A DNA stretch of 64,000 nucleotides from Hirschia baltica ATCC 49814 (GTDB lineage Bacteria > Pseudomonadota > Alphaproteobacteria > Caulobacterales > Hyphomonadaceae): the NCBI RefSeq assembly GCF_000023785.1, contig NC_012982.1, positions 2,604,001-2,668,000 on the forward strand, read 5' to 3'. The notes under the pieces are model-generated. The model made no database searches and was not told where the DNA came from. It saw nothing but the letters and a program-made list of their open reading frames with translations. The position numbers and the translations under genes were made by a program. This document shows, piece after piece, positions 8,553 through 16,744 of this stretch. Position 1 is the first letter of the stretch. Each line of letters opens with the position of its first letter.

Positions 8553-9551
8553 TTATATACCTTCGTCAATTTGGTATTTCTGAAGGTGAGCAGATGCCTC
8601 TTGCCTTGAAATAGAATCTACAAGACGACTGTAGGCCATAGGCGGCCCGACCCTTTTATGCAGCACAGCGAGCCACTCATGAGGCAGAAATAAATCACCT
8701 TCACAAGGAATGACTCGCCCCACATCCAACCAAAGCTCAATTCTATATTTTACACGCTCAGACAATTTTCCAGTATCAAAGTCTGCACTCATTAAAAACT
8801 GCATATCTTCGACACTAGCCAGAACAGAATTTAACTCTTCTTCGAGCTCCTGTCTTTCAATTTTCTTAGAACCAATTTGTGGAAAATTTTGAACAAGCGC
8901 TAGCAAGTTCCTTTGCATGACCATCAAATCAAAATTTGTTATACTTACGGTAGGAAACCGTCCATTTCCCAAACGTAGACAATCTGTTAATTGCTGCCTA
9001 ATGGGGCCCCCTTGCGTTTCAATTATTAAGTCTTGCTCATCGCATGAAACCTGCTCAACATCAGAATAAATTTTTCCGATCCCAGCATGTGCCGATATTG
9101 ACCGAAGCAACTCCTCATATTTGCTCGGATCTATTTCCCAATACCCTGCGTCCCGATGAACTGGGGCAAATGAGGGATTAAAACTTCTCAAATCTTTTAC
9201 GCCACCATTCAAATGCTCTCTGAGCCAGATATGATAGAATGGCACCCCTTTCAAAGGTGCTCCATAATCCCAGAAAGGCAATCTCAAATTCTCGCTTAAT
9301 TGCACCGCGGCGATAGGCGTTTTGTTTTTTGAAATCCGCTGCATATGGCTTTGTGCTATTCCTAAACTTCTATGCAGCTGATCCATATCGGATTTTAGAA
9401 ACAGTGAACCTACATCAGATTTCAGCTGCGTAGACAAAACCTCTATTTTGAGTGGGTCTGGGATGACAAAACGTGCGAGTGTGCAAGCAACTAGAATTGG
9501 AGCATAGCCCTCTCCCTTAACCAAGACAGATTGAATTAATTTCTTTTTCAA
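8553..9551 (-). CDS. degenerate halogenase-family protein without catalytic motifs
   Basis: A 332-residue protein lying between intact halogenase-like genes and overlapping the upstream one: its TTG start shares bases with the TGA stop (TTGA), with GGAGAG six nt upstream. It keeps traces of the family fold: a beta-strand start LIQSVLVKGEG where GGGTAGW should be, GAPLKGVPFYHIWL like the paralogs' GIPFHQF, SKYEELLRS like the KYASYL helix, and EGDLFLPHEWLAVLHKRVGPP like the C-terminal ELF..SWLAVM. It lacks the FAD glycine motif, the catalytic Lys, W-x-W-x-I-P and EPLEST, and is about 170 residues short. The frame is clean, so it looks maintained rather than decayed. A scaffold or partner role is inference. 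Confidence 0.75.
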   Translation of the reverse strand: MKKKLIQSVLVKGEGYAPILVACTLARFVIPDPLKIEVLSTQLKSDVGSLFLKSDMDQLHRSLGIAQSHMQRISKNKTPIAAVQLSENLRLPFWDYGAPLKGVPFYHIWLREHLNGGVKDLRSFNPSFAPVHRDAGYWEIDPSKYEELLRSISAHAGIGKIYSDVEQVSCDEQDLIIETQGGPIRQQLTDCLRLGNGRFPTVSITNFDLMVMQRNLLALVQNFPQIGSKKIERQELEEELNSVLASVEDMQFLMSADFDTGKLSERVKYRIELWLDVGRVIPCEGDLFLPHEWLAVLHKRVGPPMAYSRLVDSISRQEASAHLQKYQIDEGI

Positions 9552-11065
9552 TTCAAGCTCTCCTTTGGAGAGTGTGGGATTTTACAAAATTGTTTCAGCC
9601 ATTGCTCATGCGGCATCATATTATCTGCTGATCTTGCTATGAGAGATTTAAGTCGCATTAAATTGGTTTTGACTTCATCTTCCGGATACATATCAACACG
9701 GCTATCATAGTTATCTGGAATAACCCTTTGACCATAATACACTGCCACCCAACTAGGCTCCAAAAAAAGTCCATTCGCATAGGTTTTCACGCGCCCACAC
9801 TCTTTAAATAATTCCATTTTTTCTTTGAGTGACTGAGGGACATCGAGGTATTTCATCTCTCGCCAAAACTCAGTATCTTCACGCTCTGTCGCATGGTAAT
9901 GGAGAATTAGAAAATCACGGATACGTTCAAACTCGATATCCATCATTCGATTATATTCGGTTGCGCGAATTGAATGATCCTTAAACTCAGGAAATAATTC
10001 CAAGAAATATGTAATCCCTTGTTGAATCAAATAAATACTCGTTGATTCAAGGGGTTCTAAAAAACCACCAGATAAACCAATAGACAAACAATTTTTGCTC
10101 CAGAGTTTTTTCCGTTTTCCTGTTTCAAATTTCAAGACGCGTGGGTCTGCTAATTTTGCCCCTTCTAACGAATTTAGAAATTCGCGCTCAGCATTTTCAT
10201 TCGCTATAAATTGACTCGAATATACATAACCATTCCCTGCCCGTGACTGCAGTGGAATACGCCATTGCCAGCCAGCATCTTTAGCAGTTGCACGCGTGTA
10301 AGGCAGTAGTTTACCCTTATGCTCACAAGGCGCGGCGATTGCCCTGTCACAAGGCAACCATTTTGTCCAACTTTCCCATTTTGTTTTCAGAGCACCATCA
10401 ATCAACAAACCGCGGAACCCTGAACAATCAACAAAGAAATCCGCACTGAAACGACGTCCATCTTCAGTACCTAATGCGGAGATATTTCCGTCACTTGAGT
10501 GTTCAATATTGACTATTCTTCCTTCGACCCTCTTCACTCCCAATCTCTCAGAGTGCTCCCGCAGAAAGGGACCAAATTTTGTTGCATCAAATTGATATGC
10601 AAAACGGTATGTGGAATTTACAGAAGACGCATTTTGTGAAGGCAGCTCAAACTTGGCTTTCCTAGCTGCTACGATGGGAAGGGAATAATCACATATAGGA
10701 CCATTACTTTGATGTTTGTGATAAAATTGATGAAAGGGAATACCATCATTGGGAAGCCCATAATCACCAAAAGGATGAATATAGCTATCACCAACACGCG
10801 CCCAATCTACAAATTCAATTCCAAGCTTAACAGTCGCATCAGTTGCAGCCATAAACTCTCGCTCATCAATACCGAGCGACTGGATAAAATAACGTAAGTG
10901 AGGCAATGTCGCTTCACCCACACCAACAATTCCTATGTCTTCCGATTCTATTAAAGTAACTTGGAGATTAGTACTTCCGATAGCCTTCGCAATGCCCGCA
11001 GCCGCCATCCATCCAGCAGTACCACCACCAACAATGATAACTGATTTCACTCTATTATCTACCAA
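9548..11065 (-). CDS. tryptophan-halogenase-family flavoprotein (3)
   Basis: The first flavoprotein after the receptor gene. It shows IIVGGGTAGWMAAAG close to the N-terminus, TVKLGIEFVDW with the conserved Lys, GWQWRIPLQSRAGNGYVYSSQ, and GGFLEPLESTSIYLIQQG. I place the start at TTG 11065 (reading VDNRVKSV...) because GAGGAG lies 9 nt upstream. A longer frame begins at GTG 11104 but has no ribosome site. It ends in TTGA shared with the next start. A hairpin terminator separates it from the receptor gene, so it is probably expressed at a lower level from read-through. Confidence 0.88.
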   Translation of the reverse strand: MVDNRVKSVIIVGGGTAGWMAAAGIAKAIGSTNLQVTLIESEDIGIVGVGEATLPHLRYFIQSLGIDEREFMAATDATVKLGIEFVDWARVGDSYIHPFGDYGLPNDGIPFHQFYHKHQSNGPICDYSLPIVAARKAKFELPSQNASSVNSTYRFAYQFDATKFGPFLREHSERLGVKRVEGRIVNIEHSSDGNISALGTEDGRRFSADFFVDCSGFRGLLIDGALKTKWESWTKWLPCDRAIAAPCEHKGKLLPYTRATAKDAGWQWRIPLQSRAGNGYVYSSQFIANENAEREFLNSLEGAKLADPRVLKFETGKRKKLWSKNCLSIGLSGGFLEPLESTSIYLIQQGITYFLELFPEFKDHSIRATEYNRMMDIEFERIRDFLILHYHATEREDTEFWREMKYLDVPQSLKEKMELFKECGRVKTYANGLFLEPSWVAVYYGQRVIPDNYDSRVDMYPEDEVKTNLMRLKSLIARSADNMMPHEQWLKQFCKIPHSPKESLN

Positions 11066-11164
11066 TGGAATAGGCTCCTCTTTTCTCCAAATAAAACACG
11101 ACACTCGCTATCGCCTAATATTTTAGAGACGAACAAGCGATTTGAGGGAGTTTCAAGGTATTTT

Positions 11165-11204
11165 AGAAAAAAATGAACCGAAGTGGGAGGGCTCCGGTTC
11201 ATTT
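11165..11204 (-). terminator. intra-operon rho-independent terminator after TonB receptor
   Basis: The 9-bp perfect arms AATGAACCG (11173-11181) and CGGTTCATT (11196-11204) are followed on the minus strand by TTTTTTC. The hairpin lies between the receptor stop and the first flavoprotein start. Confidence 0.85.
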
Positions 11205-11218
11205 TCAAATGTACTCGC

Positions 11219-14200
11219 CTAGAAGTTAGCTCTAAGAACCAACGAGTACCTTCGATCGTTTCGGTTAAAAGCACGCGGCCCTCTCAACCCATTTGGATTG
11301 ATTGTCGAACTTGTTTCTGTAACATCATCCAACAAGTTCACCCCTTGAAGGCCGACTTTTAAGTTGTCATTGATGTCGTAGAAAAATGAGGCATCGAGCT
11401 GGCCAGTTGCTTCTTGGTAGATTGAAGCAAACGGATAAATCACATCTCTTTTTGTCAACAAGAAGTCATCACGCCAATTCCAAGCCAAACGAGCTTGAAC
11501 TGGTCCTTTTTCATAAAGCCCAACAAGATTATATTGATGCTCTGAAATACGTTCAAACCCAACCGCATCGATGAGGAAACGACCTCGTTGCTGCGCACCC
11601 TCACCCAAGGTATCTAAATCCTCAGCGTCTATATAAGTATAGTTCGCTTGAATACCGAAGCCATCAAAAGGAGCTGGAAGCATGTCATAAAACTGCTGAT
11701 ATGCTATTTCAAAACCTTTAATGTTCGTTGTTTCTTGCGCATTTGAAACTGTGGTCGCAATTGACTCTATTGAAACACCGTTATTCACTAGTGTAACAGG
11801 CACACGGTTGCCTCCAGTTACAGACCCACCGTCTCTCATTTCTCCTACCCATCTGTTTTCAAGATCTTTAGAGAAAAGTGAAACTGTTAGAGAACCCGTT
11901 TCATCAAAATACCACTCATAAGAAGCGTCAAACTGGGTAGACTCGATTGGTGCAAGGTTCGGGTTACCGATTGATGAGATAACACCACCGAATTCTCCAC
12001 CATTGTCAGGCCCGACAGTTACACGCCCACCCACACTCAAATCTAAGAGGTTGGCATCCCGAATACTTTTGGAAGCTCCCAAGCGAATGAGATGGCCATT
12101 CCCAAATTCAAACTTCAAGTTTAAACTTGGCAAGAAATATTCACGTGAGTTTTCAACTGTTTGAGGTGTAGCTACAGCTGTAGGACCAAAAAAGGCAGAA
12201 ACCGCCGCAAATTCTGCATCAGTTAGACTACAAACACCAGGCAGAGCCCCCCCTCCCATGTTGCTACAGGTCACATCTCTACTACCATCAGGCGCAAGGG
12301 TTGGAATAGCAGTGGCAAGATCATCAACTTCCAACGTGCCCTCAACGGTTCGATCCATTTTGACATACCGGACTCCAACATTACCATCGAGAGATACATT
12401 AGAACCAAACAGTCCCTCGGAACCAAAATCCAATCGAGAGTACAAAGCAGTCGATTTTCTTTCCACGTCTACAATTTCTGAAGGGACAAATGGTTCACGT
12501 CCAGACACAACATTTCCTCTATCTTCTAGAAGTGTTGCACTCGCTCCTGGGTGTGTTGAAAGAACTCCATTCATCACATCAAGATAACCCTGATAATCTG
12601 CAGCTAATGGCCCACTCCAGAACGGAACTCCACCTAGTTGGTTTGACCCACGCTGAAATTCATTAAACGAATATGGAGACATATTTGCTGAAACTGTTGG
12701 GTCTGAAGCCAAAAGAAGCGGACTACCTGTCCAAATTTCTGATACATTCCCCCAGTTATATCGAGATTGTTGTATAGAAGAATCTCGATCGCTATAGCGT
12801 GCACCAAAACGAACAGATTTCAACCAGCCTTCACCATCAAAGTCATATTCCGCATCACCTCTAAAAGCGATAGATTCTGCGTGACTATCCTCTAAGTGCG
12901 GCATTGTAGAGCGAATGAAATAATTATCAGTATCCGCGAAATATTCTGCATCAGACTGGCCCGAACCTACAGGAGCGCGGTAGGTTATATTCGGCACCTC
13001 GCCCGACATATCAAGTTCAAATGCAGAAAAGAAAGTTCCGTGAACTGATACATCTTTGATATCTTTATCTGCCTCTACATACTGAGCATCAAAGTTCAAA
13101 GCCCACCGGTCGTTGGGTGTGTACTTTAAGTTTACACCCAAATCGGTGGTAACATCTTTTTCAGTATGCTCGCGTGCTGTTGCTAAGTGCTGACTTCCGT
13201 CTAAAGGAAGATTGTTATCATTACCGCGCCAACCAACATTTTCAGATAAAAGACCAGAATAGAAAGTCCTGTCTGACTCAAATACAAAATCATCATCTTG
13301 GGGCAAGATATTCTGCGCCAGACCACCATCAATGTTAGATTCTAAAACCTTTTCACTCCAGGTCAAATCGGCTTCCGAACGCAGGAATTGCACACTACCA
13401 ACCATTGTTCCGGAATTATTTTGCCATTGGCCCGCTAGTGACAAAGCTTCACGCCCACGATCATAGAGTTGAGATTTAATCCCGACACCTCTAGGGATGT
13501 AATAGAGACCATCCTCCACTTCACCAAAATTGTAAGAATTACCTGCACCATCTGACAAAGTCTGGCCATTAGAAAGACTATCAAACTGGACCGGCGTGAA
13601 AGTGTTGCCATCCCTCAGATTTGGAGCGACATCAGCAATTGATGTAGCGTCTGATCTAGATTCCAAACTAGAATTTGCGTACCCGATTAAGAAACCGAAT
13701 TCCCCAGCTCCAGTCTCAAATCTGTCTGACCACAGTCCAGAATAAGTCGGAGAAATCTTACCAACAAGATCCGAATGCGTAAGGTCCGCTGAGAACCCAA
13801 CTTTGCGTCCTGCTGAATCAAAAGGCAACCGGGTTCGAAGATCAATCGTGCCAGCAAGCCCTCCTTCAACCATGTCAGCGGATTGGTTTTTAAATACTTG
13901 AACACTACCTAACAGCTCCGGTGACACATCTTCAAAACCAAGACCACCAGAATTACCAGCACCAAAAACATCTCTGCCGTTCAATTCGGAACGAACAAAA
14001 GGTAAACCACGAACAACAACCCCGCTACCCTCAACAGCAAAATGGTCAGGATCATCTGCAGCAGCAAAACGTAGTACATTCACTCCAGGAACTCGTTGAA
14101 GTGCTTCTGAAACAGAGCGATCTGGCAATGAACCTATATCGTCGGCCGTAATCGCATCAACAAACACATCTGCGTCTTGTTTAAGGTCCTGCGCACTTTT

Positions 14201-14413
14201 AAGCGACGCCCTAATACCTGTTACAGTTATCGTCTCAAGAACTTTATCCTCAGACTTACCGCCTTCAACAGCATCTGCATCCTGCGCAAAAGCTGCCCCA
14301 GCCCAAACTCCACTTGCCAAGGTAAAAATAGACACACCACGCAACAGCATGCCAGTTCTTTTCGAGGCATTTAAAGCCGACCTTTTAGTAACACCTAAAC
14401 CTGTCTTTTTCAT
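11219..14413 (-). CDS. TonB-dependent outer-membrane receptor (beta-glucan module)
   Basis: A 1064-residue receptor of the large Caulobacter type. The signal peptide ends at AGAAFAQ near residue 43. A TonB-box-like ETITVTGIRASLK follows near residue 62, then the plug domain (ADDIGSLPDRSVSEALQRVPGV, VVVRGLPFVRSELNGRDVF, NQSADMVEGGLAGTIDLRT), and then a long beta-barrel ending RRYSLVLRANF with a terminal Phe. The ATG has a GGGAGG site. It should import large oligosaccharides with TonB-ExbBD energy. The divergent cellulase and glucosidases suggest beta-glucan oligosaccharides (inference). It is the promoter-proximal gene of the minus-strand run. Confidence 0.95.
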   Translation of the reverse strand: MKKTGLGVTKRSALNASKRTGMLLRGVSIFTLASGVWAGAAFAQDADAVEGGKSEDKVLETITVTGIRASLKSAQDLKQDADVFVDAITADDIGSLPDRSVSEALQRVPGVNVLRFAAADDPDHFAVEGSGVVVRGLPFVRSELNGRDVFGAGNSGGLGFEDVSPELLGSVQVFKNQSADMVEGGLAGTIDLRTRLPFDSAGRKVGFSADLTHSDLVGKISPTYSGLWSDRFETGAGEFGFLIGYANSSLESRSDATSIADVAPNLRDGNTFTPVQFDSLSNGQTLSDGAGNSYNFGEVEDGLYYIPRGVGIKSQLYDRGREALSLAGQWQNNSGTMVGSVQFLRSEADLTWSEKVLESNIDGGLAQNILPQDDDFVFESDRTFYSGLLSENVGWRGNDNNLPLDGSQHLATAREHTEKDVTTDLGVNLKYTPNDRWALNFDAQYVEADKDIKDVSVHGTFFSAFELDMSGEVPNITYRAPVGSGQSDAEYFADTDNYFIRSTMPHLEDSHAESIAFRGDAEYDFDGEGWLKSVRFGARYSDRDSSIQQSRYNWGNVSEIWTGSPLLLASDPTVSANMSPYSFNEFQRGSNQLGGVPFWSGPLAADYQGYLDVMNGVLSTHPGASATLLEDRGNVVSGREPFVPSEIVDVERKSTALYSRLDFGSEGLFGSNVSLDGNVGVRYVKMDRTVEGTLEVDDLATAIPTLAPDGSRDVTCSNMGGGALPGVCSLTDAEFAAVSAFFGPTAVATPQTVENSREYFLPSLNLKFEFGNGHLIRLGASKSIRDANLLDLSVGGRVTVGPDNGGEFGGVISSIGNPNLAPIESTQFDASYEWYFDETGSLTVSLFSKDLENRWVGEMRDGGSVTGGNRVPVTLVNNGVSIESIATTVSNAQETTNIKGFEIAYQQFYDMLPAPFDGFGIQANYTYIDAEDLDTLGEGAQQRGRFLIDAVGFERISEHQYNLVGLYEKGPVQARLAWNWRDDFLLTKRDVIYPFASIYQEATGQLDASFFYDINDNLKVGLQGVNLLDDVTETSSTINPNGLRGPRAFNRNDRRYSLVLRANF

Positions 14414-14794
14414 TTTTATTCCTCCCTAAATTCTCGCTTTACACCCGATCTAAACGGGTCTTTTTCCCAAGCGATACCAAACATAAACAGAATTGTCCAA
14501 CGTTGTCTACAAAACAAATAAAAAGCCTATTGCAGACACAAAAAAACTACCCAGAACCGACCAAAAAGCTCTAATTTTGACGATATGACAAGGTTGGACA
14601 TTTTTTTTAATATATAATACAATAACTTACAAAATATCGTAACGTCAATTTTCGAAATTGCAGGATAATGTATAGAAAAATGCAGAAAAAGACTTACGTT
14701 GTCAAAAAAAATACAGCCATAAAACACGACTCATCCATTAAATTTAGTGGCTTATGAGTGAAACGATATGGCGCATTTGAAGGAGGATAAAAAA
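14414..14794. promoter_or_regulatory. divergent promoter region with repeated GACAAsGTTGGACA motif
   Basis: A gap between the receptor (minus) and the GH9 gene (plus). On the minus strand 14494-14507 reads GACAACGTTGGACA, and on the plus strand 14587-14600 reads GACAAGGTTGGACA (13 of 14 identical). A third, weaker site lies at about 14693-14704 (minus-strand TGACAACGTAAG). The CAACGTTG core is palindromic, as LacI-family operators usually are. AT-rich tracts surround the sites. The LacI gene at 4.3-5.4 kb is the natural candidate regulator. Confidence 0.55.
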
Positions 14795-16714
14795 TTGAAA
14801 TTTCATATTTTTGTAGCAGGATCAGTTGCTTTTATTGCAGCCTTAACATTGCCAAATGCAGTTGCGGCCCCAATCAAAAGTACCGACAATTGCCCAAACG
14901 AAAAGATAGAAATATTTTTGAATCAAGTGGGATATGAAACACCCTCAAACAAAAGCGCCGTAGTATCTTCAAAATCTACTTCCCCCCTCAAATGGACTCT
15001 AAAAGATGGCTCAGGAGAAAGCACTCTTTCAGGTGAAACAATTGTTTTGGGTTTGGATAAATTATCAGGGCTTCATACTCATAGAATTTCTTTTAGCTCC
15101 CTAAAAACCGAAGGAAAAGACTACACTTTGGAAACTTGTGGAGAAACAAGTGAAGTATTTAAAATTGCTTCTAATCCTTTCAACTCCCTCTCCGAAGAAG
15201 CACTTCGTTTTTTCTACCAAATGCGGTCTGGCACCCCGATATTAGAAGCATACACATCAACCCCTGAATATTCTCGTCCAGCTGGCCACCCCTCAAGCAA
15301 TTTGACTTGCTTTAATGGATTAGACCGCACAAAAAAGAACTGGGATGGTTGCGACTACAGTCTTGACGTGACTGGAGGCTGGTATGATGCGGGAGATTAC
15401 GGAAAGTATGTTGTAAATGGAGGTATTTCGCTTTGGACCCTCCAGAATGCATACGAACGAATGAGTATTTTAGGCGGTGCGAACAATCTTGGATGGAGCG
15501 CATCTCGTGTCCCTCTCCCTGAAGAACATAAAGGCTGGAGCCCCCTCCTCTCTGAAACACGCTGGGAAATGGAATTTCTTCTAAAGATGCAACTCCCTGA
15601 AGGGTATCAAACGCAGGCCCCACTCGGCCTCCAAAACGTCGCCAAGGGTAAAAAACTGGAGATCTCACAAATAGATGGCGGCGGTCTAGCGCACCACAAG
15701 GTGCATGAGGACCAATGGCTAGGCCTCCCTATATCTCCAAACGATTCCAACGAACAACGCTATTTGTATCCTGTATCAACTGCTGCAACTTTGAACCTTG
15801 CTGCGACGGCCTCCCAATGCGCTCGCATATGGAAAAAAATTGATGCTGCTTTTTCCAATAAATGCTTAAATGCAGCAAAAAAAGCATACACTGCCGCAAA
15901 AGCATATCCAGACATTTACGCGTACGATCTCTTTGATGGCGGTGGTCCATATGCCGATTCAGACCTCTCCGATGAATTCGCGTGGGCAGCATTTGAACTT
16001 TTTTCAACAACAGGAAACACGGAGTATATCCAAGAACTCAAAGACACCCCAGGGCGCGACTGGCTTTCTCGTTACAAGAATGAAAAATTAAATGGACTGT
16101 ATTGGGCCAGCACTGATATTCTTCCATTGCTCACAATATTGATTTCAGTTGAACACTTTGGATTAAATGACCGAAAGACAGCTTCTGAGGCAATATTGAA
16201 AATTGCCGATTCGTATCTTTTCGAATCAAATAATAACAGCTTCCTAATCCCTGTTTCCCATTCAGAATTTGATTGGGGATCCAATGGTGCTTTACTCAAT
16301 AAAGCAATGATACTGGCCTATGCCGGCGAAATTACTGAGAATTCCAAGTATAGAAACGCAGTAATTGATATCATGAATTATCTATTGGGGAATAATCCAT
16401 TATCTCAATCATATATCGCTGGATTTGGCTCCAATCCAGCCAAGAATATGCACCACAGATTTTGGGCTGCCGCAGCTGACGACCAATACCCGTACACTGC
16501 ACCAGGATCCGTATCCGGCGGCCCAAATGTAAACTCTGCTATTGATGAGGTTGCACAAGAACTTCTCAAGTCCTGCAAGCAAGCTCCAATAACATGTTGG
16601 GTAGATGATATCAAAGCATACTCCCTCAATGAGGTCGCAATAAATTGGAACGCGCCATTGGTATGGGTGACCAGTTATTTGGAAACTTCACGTGGATACG
16701 CATCCACAAACTAA
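14795..16714 (+). CDS. GH9 family endoglucanase (cellulase)
   Basis: An exported GH9 enzyme that cleaves internal beta-1,4-glucosidic bonds by inversion. The N-terminus has a signal peptide ending in LTLPNAVAA. An Ig-like CelD-N domain follows (IEIFLNQVGYETPSNKSAVV, about residues 30-120), then the (alpha/alpha)6 catalytic domain. GGWYDAGDYGKYV holds the catalytic-base aspartates (about 198 and 201). NPLSQSYIAGFG precedes the conserved HHR. NEVAINWNAPLVW holds the general-acid Glu (about 613). I prefer TTG 14795 because GGAGG lies 9 nt upstream. An ATG at 14768 has only a weak site. It heads a plus-strand operon with two GH3 genes. Confidence 0.92.
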   Translation: MKFHIFVAGSVAFIAALTLPNAVAAPIKSTDNCPNEKIEIFLNQVGYETPSNKSAVVSSKSTSPLKWTLKDGSGESTLSGETIVLGLDKLSGLHTHRISFSSLKTEGKDYTLETCGETSEVFKIASNPFNSLSEEALRFFYQMRSGTPILEAYTSTPEYSRPAGHPSSNLTCFNGLDRTKKNWDGCDYSLDVTGGWYDAGDYGKYVVNGGISLWTLQNAYERMSILGGANNLGWSASRVPLPEEHKGWSPLLSETRWEMEFLLKMQLPEGYQTQAPLGLQNVAKGKKLEISQIDGGGLAHHKVHEDQWLGLPISPNDSNEQRYLYPVSTAATLNLAATASQCARIWKKIDAAFSNKCLNAAKKAYTAAKAYPDIYAYDLFDGGGPYADSDLSDEFAWAAFELFSTTGNTEYIQELKDTPGRDWLSRYKNEKLNGLYWASTDILPLLTILISVEHFGLNDRKTASEAILKIADSYLFESNNNSFLIPVSHSEFDWGSNGALLNKAMILAYAGEITENSKYRNAVIDIMNYLLGNNPLSQSYIAGFGSNPAKNMHHRFWAAAADDQYPYTAPGSVSGGPNVNSAIDEVAQELLKSCKQAPITCWVDDIKAYSLNEVAINWNAPLVWVTSYLETSRGYASTN

Positions 16715-16744
16715 TAATTCACATCCTTAATTTGGCGAAACATC

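Noticed and set aside
5517-11065. Operon for a halogenated natural product
   Set aside because: There are no NRPS, PKS or other biosynthetic genes. The surroundings are receptors, glycosidases and LacI regulators.
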